12,137 nucleotides of DNA from Candidatus Woesearchaeota archaeon (GCA_016185955.1 JACPMQ010000061.1:1-12137), one strand, 5' to 3'; counted from the stretch's first letter, positions 5,397-12,137 are shown. Numbers and translations: made by a program. Notes: a model not told the origin generated them from the letters alone.

Positions 5397-6068
5397 CTAC
5401 TTTTGCTGCTTTTTAGACGAAACTTTTTCTATACGCTCCTTAATCCTTTTCCCAGTCTTCTTAACCAGCTTTTTGCCCTCTTCAACAACTCTGGCATTGA
5501 AAGCGCTCCACCATCCAAGATGGGTTCTTGGGCTTTCTACACGGCCCCACCATTTCTCAAAAAACATCATGTGCTCTATTCTATATTTTGGAGGTGGTTC
5601 AGGATTTTCATCCGCATAGCCTATTGTAATTACTCCTTGAACAGGCTTATCTTCCTCTAAGTTCAGAATCCTTATTATTTCATCCTCATCAAAAGCGCCA
5701 ACCCAGCATGCTCCCAAGCCAAGGCTATGTGCAGTTAATAGCATATTTTGAATTGCAGCTGCACATCCTTGTATTGTGTAAAGCCTTGAGCCTCTTATGC
5801 CGTAATACCTTTCAGCCTTTTCAGGCTCAGCGACAACCACAATAAAGATTGGCGCATTTTCCATCCATTCCTGCTGCAAACAGGCTTGCGCTATAGCCTT
5901 TCTTTTTGCATCAGTCTTAACTACAATAAATTTCCAGTTCTGCAAGTTGCCTGCGCAAGGGGCATATTTTCCAGCCTGCATTATAGTTATAATGTTATCC
6001 CACGGAACTAACTTGTCTTTATATTTCCTAATGCTTCTTCTGCCCCTTATTGCATCAAAAACTTCCAT
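5397..6068 (-). CDS. Nitroreductase-family FMN oxidoreductase
   Basis: The 223-residue protein is an FMN-dependent NAD(P)H oxidoreductase of the nitroreductase fold. N-terminal RGRRSIRKYKD (8-18) is the phosphate/FMN-binding segment, APCAGNLQNWKF (36-47) the usual AGNxQxW flavin loop, and IQGCAAAIQNMLLTAHSLGLGACWVG (99-124) the core helix and strand. GVITIGYADENP (145-156) is the typical closing strand. About 50 residues beyond this are less conserved: a tryptophan-rich EKWWGRVESP (171-180), then a lysine-rich tail (199-223). The physiological substrate cannot be read from the sequence; family members reduce nitro compounds, quinones or flavins, or dehydrogenate cofactors. It starts 32 bp after the large lipase-like gene on the same strand but has its own TATA-like box, so it may be expressed separately. 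Confidence 0.88.
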   Translation of the reverse strand: MEVFDAIRGRRSIRKYKDKLVPWDNIITIMQAGKYAPCAGNLQNWKFIVVKTDAKRKAIAQACLQQEWMENAPIFIVVVAEPEKAERYYGIRGSRLYTIQGCAAAIQNMLLTAHSLGLGACWVGAFDEDEIIRILNLEEDKPVQGVITIGYADENPEPPPKYRIEHMMFFEKWWGRVESPRTHLGWWSAFNARVVEEGKKLVKKTGKRIKERIEKVSSKKQQK

Positions 6069-6088
6069 AGGGCATATTCTTAAATTGA

Positions 6089-6103
6089 TTATTAATAAAT
6101 TTA
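6089..6103 (-). promoter_or_regulatory. TATA-like promoter of the nitroreductase gene
   Basis: On the minus strand TAAATTTATTAATAATC spans the end of the upstream gene and the gap, centred about 27 bp before the ATG at 6068. This suggests a leaderless, independent transcript. Confidence 0.45.
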
Positions 6104-8683
6104 TTGTTTTAAGATAGTCCTTACAATGGAATAAGTTTTTGGATACTTCTCAATGTCAAGAATCTGGGTATGCAAAATTTCCGAAAATCCGGAGCACGTT
6201 CCATTGATGTAATAATTCTCGCTGTATTCAAGCTCTGCATTCTCTTTCGTGACAACACCATCACCATTTTTTCCTTCCATATCGCATCCAACGCCAATAA
6301 TATTATAGATTTTGGCATGTTTTGGAACTTTTAATGGGTCATTGAGCTTTTTTATAAAAATGCTGTCTTCTAACATATCCTCACATTCTTTTTTTTCGCC
6401 AAGAATCGGGCAGTAGCTGCTTGTTGTTCCTGATATTCCTTTATTAGGCGCAGCCACCATAACTGTCTTATAAACCGAGCTGTCTCCAAAAATCTGCATG
6501 TAGCTTCTTGCCACTAAGGAGCCCATGCTATGCGTTATTAATATGACTTTATCTTTCGCAGTCCTGAATTTAACTAAATCTATCATTTCCTTCAATCTTA
6601 TGGCATATACTTCTATGTTCTCGCTCTTTCTTGTTGCTATAGAATAACTGCTAACATTGTAATAGCTTACCAAATAATAGCTCCCCTTTAATGAAAGTGG
6701 ATTGGATGACAAGCCCCAATTGCCGTAATCTACTTCAGAGTAATTTGAAATTGGCGTAATTGTTCCTGCGCTTATGTAGCCATCTTCCTCTAATTTTGCC
6801 TGCAGCTTATTAAAGGCATCGAGTGAAAAATCAGGATTATTATCCCTATTAAAGGAATGCCCGTGCAAAAACAAAACAGGATACAGCAAAGCATCATTTT
6901 TGCATTCATCCTTCATGCAGCATTTTTTGCATTCCCCGAATACGCAGCACAATGGATAATTTTCGCTAAGCGCTATATTGATTCTAGAGCTAAAATTGCC
7001 TTTCTTTGGCATTTCAGCAGTGTTCAAGTCTATTTTTTTTTCATAGTATTCTGAAATATTTATTTCCTGATCTTCGCAATACCTTTCATAATATTGCAGA
7101 GATTCATTCGACAACTCAATCTGCATCAGCGACATTATTTCCTTTTTTGAAAAATCCCCGTAATTTATTTCTTCATATGCGCTTAAATTTGTCATGCTCA
7201 TATTGATGAATATGCCCAAAGAGTTATTTTCCTCTTTGCTATCAACGCTGAGGTTTACTGCTTTTTCATAAGCCTTTTTTGCTGCAAAATGCAGTCTCTC
7301 TTTTTTTGCAGTCTCCAAAAGATTTTGCAATTTGTCAATCTCATAATTTTTCCCCATTTCTTCGGATTTGTTGTTATATTGCTTGTAAGTTTTATTGATA
7401 TATTGAAAGAAACCGCATAGCCCATTGCTCTTTGCATCATTTACAGCCAAAGAATCTTTTATTGAAACCGGTAAATTAGTTTTATTAAGGCAATCCTCTT
7501 TAATCGCGCAAAGCTTGCTTTCTTCTAGCATATTATAATATGTTCCATTGAGGTAAATCATTTTAAATAAATCTCCTGATTTTTCTTCAAAATTTTTTAT
7601 TTTTTCCTTGGTAAGCTTAACTTCATTATCTAATGAAGCATAGCCTGAAAAAGCATTTTTCAATATTTTTGTCTTTAATGCGCTTACATTGCCAAATAGC
7701 TGCTTATACTCAGCAAGCATATTTTCAATATTGCCTCTTTTCAAAAAAAGCGTAGTTTCGTTCATGCTTCTGAGCGTATCATCCAGATTATTAAGGTCTC
7801 TTACAATCAAATTATGTTTTTTGACAGTCTCATCAATTTTTAAGTTAAGCGACAAAATTCTTTCCTTAATGCCAAGAATTGTTGCATCATAGCTTTTGTT
7901 GAAGAGCTGGGAAAGCAGCACATAATTTTCTTTTGACCACACTTTTTCAAGATTCTTGAATTCAAGCACTATCATATCAAAGTCATTGTTAAGAATTTCT
8001 TTTTGGCTTCTGATTTCGTTAAGATTGGCATTAAATCCAAGCTCAAAAAAAATATTGTTAAGCTCTTGCATTTGAATGTCAATATAAGACAATTCATCTG
8101 CAATTTTCGTGATATTGTCCTTTAAGGTATTTTTTAAAAATTTTTCATATTCTGAAATATCATAGTTTAATGTTACAAAAGCTGATTTTTCCCTTGCCTT
8201 TTCATTAGTGGGGCAATACCATGTCCTTATGTTGTTGCACTGCACTCTGAAGCTGTATATTTTCTGTCCGCTTCCTGTCCTGTCAACAAAAAGCTGAAAT
8301 TGTTTATTAAGCTCATTGCCGGATTTTTTGCTTGTAAATGCCCCCTTTTCTTCTGTAATCTGCTTTGAAATGTCCTTAAATTCATAGCTGCAGTATGCAT
8401 TGCAAAAAATGTTTTTTTGTATATTAATGCTAAAAGAGACATTTGGTTTCTCCCAGTAGTTTATTGATAATGATTTATCCTGCGGCTCAAGAAACAGAAC
8501 TAAGTCATCTGCAACAAAAAAATGGAAATTCAGCCATGTTCTATATGCTACAAATATTAAAATCAGGAAAGCAACTAATAAAATAAGCATCCATTTCCTT
8601 TTTTTTAGAAAAAAAAGAGATGCATTGCCTTTACCGGCTTTTTTCGCTTCTGGTTTTCTTGTTTCCATTTTCAAAAAATCCAT
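6101..8683 (-). CDS. Membrane-anchored coiled-coil protein with C-terminal alpha/beta-hydrolase (lipase-like) domain
   Basis: The 860-residue protein begins with a basic cytoplasmic stretch (1-30) and one hydrophobic segment (about 31-47, WMLILLVAFLILIFVAY), then a long exported part. Residues 55-175 look beta-rich with two cysteine pairs (C94/C98, C149/C157). Residues 176-560 are mainly charged helix, probably coiled coil. A cysteine cluster (C579, C580, C585, C588, C589, C594) precedes a lipase domain: LFLHGHSF (604-611) for the oxyanion loop, ITHSMGS (716-722) with nucleophile S719, AAPNKGISGT (744-753), probable acid D808 in NGDGVV and probable catalytic H838 in EILHTQ. This resembles PGAP1/lipase-type esterases acting on lipids or acyl groups at the cell surface. 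The substrate is unknown. Many NxS/T sites fit an extracellular location. A TATAAAT box 29 bp upstream supports the start; M6 is an alternative. Confidence 0.8.
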   Translation of the reverse strand: MDFLKMETRKPEAKKAGKGNASLFFLKKRKWMLILLVAFLILIFVAYRTWLNFHFFVADDLVLFLEPQDKSLSINYWEKPNVSFSINIQKNIFCNAYCSYEFKDISKQITEEKGAFTSKKSGNELNKQFQLFVDRTGSGQKIYSFRVQCNNIRTWYCPTNEKAREKSAFVTLNYDISEYEKFLKNTLKDNITKIADELSYIDIQMQELNNIFFELGFNANLNEIRSQKEILNNDFDMIVLEFKNLEKVWSKENYVLLSQLFNKSYDATILGIKERILSLNLKIDETVKKHNLIVRDLNNLDDTLRSMNETTLFLKRGNIENMLAEYKQLFGNVSALKTKILKNAFSGYASLDNEVKLTKEKIKNFEEKSGDLFKMIYLNGTYYNMLEESKLCAIKEDCLNKTNLPVSIKDSLAVNDAKSNGLCGFFQYINKTYKQYNNKSEEMGKNYEIDKLQNLLETAKKERLHFAAKKAYEKAVNLSVDSKEENNSLGIFINMSMTNLSAYEEINYGDFSKKEIMSLMQIELSNESLQYYERYCEDQEINISEYYEKKIDLNTAEMPKKGNFSSRINIALSENYPLCCVFGECKKCCMKDECKNDALLYPVLFLHGHSFNRDNNPDFSLDAFNKLQAKLEEDGYISAGTITPISNYSEVDYGNWGLSSNPLSLKGSYYLVSYYNVSSYSIATRKSENIEVYAIRLKEMIDLVKFRTAKDKVILITHSMGSLVARSYMQIFGDSSVYKTVMVAAPNKGISGTTSSYCPILGEKKECEDMLEDSIFIKKLNDPLKVPKHAKIYNIIGVGCDMEGKNGDGVVTKENAELEYSENYYINGTCSGFSEILHTQILDIEKYPKTYSIVRTILKQ

Positions 8684-8708
8684 AGATATTGGATTGGTGG
8701 AGTTTTTG

Positions 8709-8715
8709 ATTTATA
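8709..8715 (-). promoter_or_regulatory. TATA-box promoter of the lipase-like gene
   Basis: TATAAAT on the minus strand is centred 29 bp before the ATG at 8683, again predicting a leaderless mRNA. Confidence 0.5.
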
Positions 8716-8776
8716 TGCTTTTCTTAAAAATTTGTATCCGCACAAGTAAACCCAATTAAGCCAAAGCTGTGGCTCG

Positions 8777-8812
8777 TAAAAATTCCGCCGTTTGCGAACG
8801 GCGGAATTTTTA
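8777..8812. other. Perfect 16-bp hairpin in the divergent lipase/ligase region
   Basis: TAAAAATTCCGCCGTT (8777-8792) pairs without mismatch with AACGGCGGAATTTTTA (8797-8812) around TGCG. GC-rich stem plus flanking A and T runs makes it look like a bidirectional intrinsic terminator. Yet it lies between two divergently transcribed genes, where neither needs a terminator. It may end an unrecognised short RNA, insulate the promoters, or be a protein-binding site. Confidence 0.6.
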
Positions 8813-8856
8813 TCTTGCGTAGATACTAAAAGCTCCATTATTGAAAAACAACGATA

Positions 8857-8867
8857 CTTTTTTAAAG
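8857..8867 (+). promoter_or_regulatory. TATA-like promoter of the DNA ligase gene
   Basis: CTTTTTTAAAG is centred about 27 bp before the ATG at 8889. Its core matches the TTTTTTAAA box of the cassette promoter at 130-138. No Shine-Dalgarno motif is present, consistent with a leaderless mRNA. Confidence 0.5.
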
Positions 8868-8888
8868 TTTTTAAGGATATAAGAAATT

Positions 8889-10640
8889 ATGCAATATTCA
8901 AAGCTTGTAAAAATATATGAAGAACTTGAAGCCACTACAAAAAGGCTTGAGCACACATACACTATTTCTGAATTTCTTAAGAATGCAAACATAGAAGATT
9001 TAAGCGCAACTATACTTTTATTGGAAGGCCGCATTTTCCCAAGATGGGATGAAAGGGAAGTTGGCATTGCATCCAAAATGATTATTAAGGCAATAAGCCT
9101 TGCATCCGGCATGCCAAAGGAAAAAATAACTGCTGAATGGAAAAAAACAGGCGATTTAGGCACTGTAACTTATAACCTAATAAAAAAGAAAAGGCAGTTT
9201 ACGCTGGAATCCTATGAAATTACCGTAAAGAAAGTCATAGAAAATTTAAGAGGGCTTGCTGCAATAGAAGGTCAAGGTTCTGTTGACAAAAAGATACAGC
9301 TTGTCGCAGAGCTTCTCACTTCTGCAAAGCCTGATGAAGCAAAGTACATTGTCAGGACAATACTTAATGATATGAGAATAGGCATTGGAGAAGGCACTAT
9401 AAGAGACTCCATAGTTTGGGCATTTTTTGGAGATGAGCTAAAAATTGCTTACAACCAAGAAGAAAAGATAATTGAAGTTGATGACAGGCAAAAATATAAT
9501 AAATATATGGACGCGGTGCAAAGGGCTTTTGATATAATGAATGACTTTGCTCCAGTAGCAGAAGCTGCAAAAAAAAGCGGCATGAAAGGGCTTGAAGAAA
9601 TGGAAATGAGCATTGGCGTGCCTTTAAAAGTTATGCTCGCGCTAAAAGTGGAAAGCATTGAAGAAGGGTTTGAAAGGTGCGGAAAACCTGCAGAGTTTGA
9701 ATTTAAGTATGACGGCATGAGAATGCAGATACACAAAAATGGCAGTAAAATAGGCATATTTACAAGAAGGCTTGAGAATGTTACTGCGCAATTTCCGGAA
9801 GTTGTGGAGTGTGCTAAAAATTGTATAGAAGAAAAAAAGTTTATTATTGACGCTGAAGCTGTAGGCTACAGCAAAAAGACAGGGAAATACCTTCCTTTTC
9901 AAAGTATTTCCCAGCGCATAAAAAGAAAATATGGCATTGAAAAAATGGCAGAGCAGTATCCTGTTGAAACCAATGTTTTTGACATCATAAACTATAACGG
10001 GAGGAGTGTTATAAACAAGCCATTTATTGAAAGAAAGGAAATGCTAAAGAAAATGATAAAGAATGTTCCAAAAAAGATAGTTCTTGCAACAAGCATTGTT
10101 GCTGAAGATAAAAAAGAAGTTCAGGATTTTTACAAGGAAGCTGTTGATTCTGGAAATGAGGGGCTTATGATTAAAAAACTTGATGCTCCTTATAAGCCCG
10201 GCGCGAGAGTTGGCTTTATGTGCAAGCTTAAAGCCACAAAAGAAAATCTTGACTTAGTGATTGTAAAAGCTGAATGGGGCGAAGGCAAGCGCTCAAAATG
10301 GATAACAAGCTATACACTGGCATGCATGCATGAAAAAAACTTCCTTGAGATAGGCAAGGCAAGCACAGGCCTTAAAGAGAAAAGGGAAATGGGGCTAAGC
10401 TTTGCGGAAATCACCGAGTTATTAAAACCATTAATAAAAAAAGAGGAAGGCAAAGAAATTACTTTAAAGCCTAAAATTGTAGTGGAGATTGCATATGAGG
10501 AAATACAAAAAAGCCCTACTTACAGCTCAGGATATGCTTTAAGGTTTCCTCGTATTGTAAGATTAAGGGATGATTTAGGAGCTGATGACATCTCAACTTT
10601 AAAAATGGTTGAAGATTTCTATAATAAGCAGAAAAAGTGA
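8889..10640 (+). CDS. lig: ATP-dependent DNA ligase (archaeal type)
   Basis: The 583-residue protein seals nicks with ATP in replication and repair. The N-terminal DNA-binding domain covers roughly 1-200, with the conserved IVRTILNDMRIGIGEGTIRDS (154-174). The adenylation domain follows: motif I FKYDGMR (272-278) with K273 the adenylated lysine, FTRRLENVT (291-299), IDAEAVGY (320-327), INKPFIERK (375-383), motif IV EGLMIKK (424-430) and motif V CKLK (445-448). The OB-fold domain runs from about 455 (NLDLVIVKAEWGEGKRSKW) to RFPRIVRLRDDLGADD (552-567), the motif VI area. Length is standard for archaeal ligases (550-610) and every catalytic motif is present. It is transcribed alone, divergent from the lipase-like gene and convergent with the Trm112-like gene 14 bp away. 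Confidence 0.96.
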   Translation: MQYSKLVKIYEELEATTKRLEHTYTISEFLKNANIEDLSATILLLEGRIFPRWDEREVGIASKMIIKAISLASGMPKEKITAEWKKTGDLGTVTYNLIKKKRQFTLESYEITVKKVIENLRGLAAIEGQGSVDKKIQLVAELLTSAKPDEAKYIVRTILNDMRIGIGEGTIRDSIVWAFFGDELKIAYNQEEKIIEVDDRQKYNKYMDAVQRAFDIMNDFAPVAEAAKKSGMKGLEEMEMSIGVPLKVMLALKVESIEEGFERCGKPAEFEFKYDGMRMQIHKNGSKIGIFTRRLENVTAQFPEVVECAKNCIEEKKFIIDAEAVGYSKKTGKYLPFQSISQRIKRKYGIEKMAEQYPVETNVFDIINYNGRSVINKPFIERKEMLKKMIKNVPKKIVLATSIVAEDKKEVQDFYKEAVDSGNEGLMIKKLDAPYKPGARVGFMCKLKATKENLDLVIVKAEWGEGKRSKWITSYTLACMHEKNFLEIGKASTGLKEKREMGLSFAEITELLKPLIKKEEGKEITLKPKIVVEIAYEEIQKSPTYSSGYALRFPRIVRLRDDLGADDISTLKMVEDFYNKQKK

Positions 10641-10655
10641 GTGATTGCACTTTTT
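10632..10655. terminator. Bidirectional terminator shared by ligase and the Trm112-like gene
   Basis: AAAAAGTG (10632-10639) pairs perfectly with CACTTTTT (10648-10655) around an 8-nt loop, with T-runs on both strands. It overlaps the stop codons of both convergent genes, a very compact arrangement. Confidence 0.6.
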
Positions 10656-10810
10656 TAATAAGGCAGTAAGGAAGGAGTTCCATCTCTGATTGGATATTTA
10701 TGAGAGCATTTAACGCACACTAATGCCTTTTTGTTTTTTGTATACCTCAAATCGCTCTTGCATAAAGGGCATGCAAGGATGTCAAACAAATCCTTTGGAA
10801 TTGGCTCCAT
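10655..10810 (-). CDS. Trm112-like small zinc protein (UPF0434/YcaR type)
   Basis: A 51-residue reading frame translates to a protein starting MEPIPKDLFDILACPLCK, with C14/C17 (CPLC) and C32/C35 (CVKC) as two zinc-knuckle pairs. It ends in YPIRDGTPSLLP (39-50), the hallmark of the Trm112/YcaR family. In archaea and eukaryotes Trm112 binds and activates SAM methyltransferases that modify tRNA, rRNA and release factor; the bacterial relatives are poorly defined. It is shorter than yeast Trm112 but close to the 50-65 residues of prokaryotic versions. AAAGGTG 4 nt before the ATG decides the start. It is convergent with the ligase and divergent from tfb. No methyltransferase partner is encoded nearby. 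Family assignment is firm; function is inferred. Confidence 0.88.
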   Translation of the reverse strand: MEPIPKDLFDILACPLCKSDLRYTKNKKALVCVKCSHKYPIRDGTPSLLPY

Positions 10811-10814
10811 AAAA

Positions 10815-10821
10815 CACCTTT
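10815..10821 (-). promoter_or_regulatory. Ribosome-binding site of the Trm112-like gene
   Basis: On the minus strand AAAGGTG lies 4 nt before the ATG at 10810, matching the archaeal GGTG core. Confidence 0.6.
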
Positions 10822-10822
10822 A

Positions 10823-10848
10823 AGTTATGCGAATTAGTTATGCGAATT
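10823..10848. repeat. Perfect tandem 13-bp repeat in the Trm112/tfb divergent region
   Basis: AGTTATGCGAATT occurs twice head to tail (10823-10835, 10836-10848) with no mismatch, about 13 bp upstream of the Trm112-like start. It might be an operator for that gene or a slippage product. Confidence 0.7.
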
Positions 10849-10868
10849 TAGCTTCAAACTGACGAAAG

Positions 10869-10878
10869 ATTTATATAA
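10869..10878 (+). promoter_or_regulatory. TATA-box promoter of tfb
   Basis: TTTATATAA is a near-consensus archaeal TATA box and predicts a start near 10900, giving a leader of about 120 nt, consistent with the Shine-Dalgarno site used by tfb. A second A/T-rich box (TTAAAATTTATT, 10979-10990) would start transcription inside the ribosome-binding site and is less plausible. Confidence 0.55.
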
Positions 10879-10917
10879 TAGCAACCTTTCTCCTTTATAA
10901 AGATTGCTGTTTTGTGA

Positions 10918-10974
10918 TTGTCATTTTACAAAATTTATTTTTGCAAAAAGAAGGGGGTTGTCATTGCAAAAATT
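10918..10974 (+). promoter_or_regulatory. Repeated TTGTCATT motif in the tfb leader
   Basis: TTGTCATT occurs at 10918-10925 and 10958-10965, 40 bp apart. The first is followed by TTACAAAATT and the second by GCAAAAATT. Between them is the palindrome TTTTTGCAAAAA (10938-10949). A binding site or RNA element is possible. Confidence 0.35.
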
Positions 10975-11007
10975 CGTATTAAAATTTATTGTCTAAACAT
11001 AAGAATT

Positions 11008-11013
11008 GGTGAG
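11008..11013 (+). promoter_or_regulatory. Ribosome-binding site of tfb
   Basis: GGTGAG sits 4 nt before the ATG at 11018. An upstream in-frame TTG at 11006 overlaps this site and is therefore unlikely to be the start. Confidence 0.7.
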
Positions 11014-11017
11014 AAAA

Positions 11018-11941
11018 ATGCCTGAACTAGTAAAAAAATGCCCTGAGTGCAGTGGCATAAATCTTAACTGGAACAAAGACCGTGGAGAAATTATATGTAG
11101 AGATTGTGGTCTTGTTATAGAAGAAAAGATGGTTGATTTTACTCAGGAATGGAGAGAATTTGACAGTGAAGACGGTGAGAGAAGAAGAGCAGGAGCTCCA
11201 ATGACATATACGCAGTATGACCATGGATTAGGCACTGAAGTAGGGCAAAAGGCTGATTTATTTAAGCTAGGCGGAAAGGAAAGAAACAAATTCTTTAGGC
11301 TAAGAAAATGGCAATATAGAATTTCAACAGCCATAGAAAGAAACCTTAAGCTTGCGCTTGCAGAGCTTAAAAGAGTAAGCTCTTTCTTAAAACTGCCGAA
11401 ATCTGTTGAGGAAGAAAGCGCAAGAATATACACTCTTGCAGTCCAGCGAGGGCTTGTGAGAGGCAGAAGCATGGAAAGTGTTGTTGCAGGGGCTTTATAT
11501 GCAGCATGCAGAAGGCATGATGTTCCCAGAACATTAGACGAGCTTTCAGAAGCATCCGGCATTGAAAAAAAAGAAATCGGAAGAACATACAGATTTGTCA
11601 CAAGGGAATTGGGAATAAGCATATTGCCAAGTAACCCTGCAGATTACATAGCAAGGTTTGCTTCCTCTCTAAAGTTAAATGCAGAGACTCAAAGCAAATC
11701 AATAGAAATACTTGAGCAAGCGCAAAAAGCCGAGCTTACATCTGGAAGAGGCCCAACAGGAATTGCAGCTGCCGCATTATATGTATCTGCTTTGCTTCAT
11801 GGGGAAAAAAGGACGCAAAGGGAAGTCGCAGATGTTGCAGGAGTAACAGAAGTCACAATAAGAAATAGGTACAAAGAGCTTTTAGATGAGCTAAAGCTTG
11901 AAAAGGAAATCAAGAAAAAGAAAAAGGGCAAGAAAAGGTAA
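11018..11941 (+). CDS. tfb: Transcription initiation factor B (TFB, TFIIB homologue)
   Basis: The 307-residue protein recruits RNA polymerase to TBP-bound TATA boxes and reads the BRE. A zinc ribbon lies at the N-terminus with C8/C11 and C27/C30. The B-reader/linker follows, with EWREFDSEDGERRRAGAP (44-61) and YDHGLGTEV (67-75). Two cyclin-like repeats come next: about 105-200, with GLVRGRSMESVVAGALYAACR (145-165), and about 205-295, with RGPTGIAAAALYVSALL (244-260). The BRE-contacting helix-turn-helix is TQREVADVAGVTEVTIRNRYKEL (266-288). The tail is lysine-rich. Length and motif order are typical. The ATG at 11018 is chosen for its GGTGAG site. It is transcribed alone, divergent from the Trm112-like gene, with a leader of about 120 nt that may allow autoregulation. 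Confidence 0.97.
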   Translation: MPELVKKCPECSGINLNWNKDRGEIICRDCGLVIEEKMVDFTQEWREFDSEDGERRRAGAPMTYTQYDHGLGTEVGQKADLFKLGGKERNKFFRLRKWQYRISTAIERNLKLALAELKRVSSFLKLPKSVEEESARIYTLAVQRGLVRGRSMESVVAGALYAACRRHDVPRTLDELSEASGIEKKEIGRTYRFVTRELGISILPSNPADYIARFASSLKLNAETQSKSIEILEQAQKAELTSGRGPTGIAAAALYVSALLHGEKRTQREVADVAGVTEVTIRNRYKELLDELKLEKEIKKKKKGKKR

Positions 11942-12083
11942 ATGCCCCATAAGTAATTCCTATAATATCCATCCTCTTCTAAAAACACTGAGACGCGGTT
12001 CAGTAGAAATCCTTGATAAATACAAATAAAAGTGGCTGCTCCACAATAAGGGGCGGTGGGCAAGCAGAAGAATGTTAATTGTG

Positions 12084-12137
12084 CTATTAAAATGGCGTGT
12101 ATGTGCAAGATATTTTTATGATAAAAAAGAATCAAGA
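12084..12137 (+). other. Possible start of a further gene, cut by the window end
   Basis: The 196 bp after tfb contain no complete gene I can support. CTATTAAAAT (12084-12093) is a TATA-like box 29 bp before ATG 12118 (MIKKNQ..., open to the window end), the same spacing as the leaderless genes here. A competing frame starts at ATG 12072 (MLIVLLKWRVCARYFYDKK...) and is also open at the end. Neither shows a family motif. A weak stem GCTGCTCC/GGGGCGGT (about 12034-12056, three wobble pairs) lies just upstream. Confidence 0.2.

Noticed and set aside
10209..10232. DNA ligase motif V region CKLK lacking the usual tryptophan, as a sign of inactivity
   Set aside because: Archaeal ligases commonly have other residues here (RVGYMxKxK type); the lysines and all other catalytic motifs are present.
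11006..11017. TTG start giving a four-residue longer TFB
   Set aside because: It overlaps the GGTGAG ribosome-binding site that is correctly placed for the ATG at 11018.
11143..11622. 159-codon open frame antisense to tfb
   Set aside because: It lies wholly inside the tfb coding region, is serine/leucine-rich without motifs, and has no promoter or ribosome-binding site.
11797..12135. 112-codon minus-strand frame overlapping the tfb 3' end
   Set aside because: It owes its length to antisense of the Lys-rich tfb tail, gives a Phe-rich run with no recognisable family, and has no start signals.
1..12137. CRISPR array, tRNA or rRNA genes
   Set aside because: No regularly spaced direct repeats were found, and no acceptable T-arm/anticodon-arm combination or rRNA-like tract was seen in any gap.

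Overview
This window looks like chromosomal DNA from an AT-rich archaeon. Archaeal markers are transcription factor B, ribosomal protein L10e, diphthine synthase, an archaeal-type ATP-dependent DNA ligase, FtsZ and a Trm112-like zinc protein. Promoters also look archaeal: T/A-rich TATA boxes lie about 25-30 bp before several start codons and imply leaderless mRNAs, while ftsZ, the Trm112-like gene and tfb have GGTG-type Shine-Dalgarno sites. The small compact genes, and a large membrane-anchored coiled-coil/lipase protein, suggest a DPANN-like lineage (Woesearchaeota/Pacearchaeota type). That lineage is an inference, not a demonstration.

Layout. Positions 1-2284 form a cassette. A perfect inverted repeat of at least 119 bp (1-119 and 2166-2284), each arm containing two hairpins, encloses two co-directional genes: a ureohydrolase-fold protein lacking several metal ligands, and a type II NADH dehydrogenase-like flavoprotein. 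No transposase or recombinase is visible. A 145-bp non-coding stretch follows. The minus-strand pair dph5-rpl10e (2430-3767) is a translation operon. A 379-bp divergent intergenic region (3768-4146) is unusually structured: three hairpins share the identical six-base loop TTAGCG, and two further hairpins overlap alternative pairings, all upstream of ftsZ (4147-5220). A hairpin-rich convergent region separates ftsZ from a nitroreductase (5397-6068, minus). Next is an 860-residue predicted membrane-anchored coiled-coil protein ending in an alpha/beta-hydrolase (lipase) domain (6101-8683, minus). A divergent region with a perfect 16-bp hairpin precedes the DNA ligase (8889-10640). The ligase shares a bidirectional terminator-like hairpin with a convergent 51-residue Trm112-like gene (10655-10810, minus). 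That gene is divergent from tfb (11018-11941).

How the genes work together. dph5 and rpl10e belong to translation (diphthamide on aEF2; large ribosomal subunit), and Trm112-like proteins activate methyltransferases of translation components. tfb is the general initiation factor that reads the TATA/BRE promoters seen here. ftsZ and the ligase are cell-division and replication/repair housekeeping genes. The first two genes and their repeat arms look like an accessory insertion beside this core. The points most worth following up are the inverted-repeat cassette and the TTAGCG-loop hairpin family in front of ftsZ.
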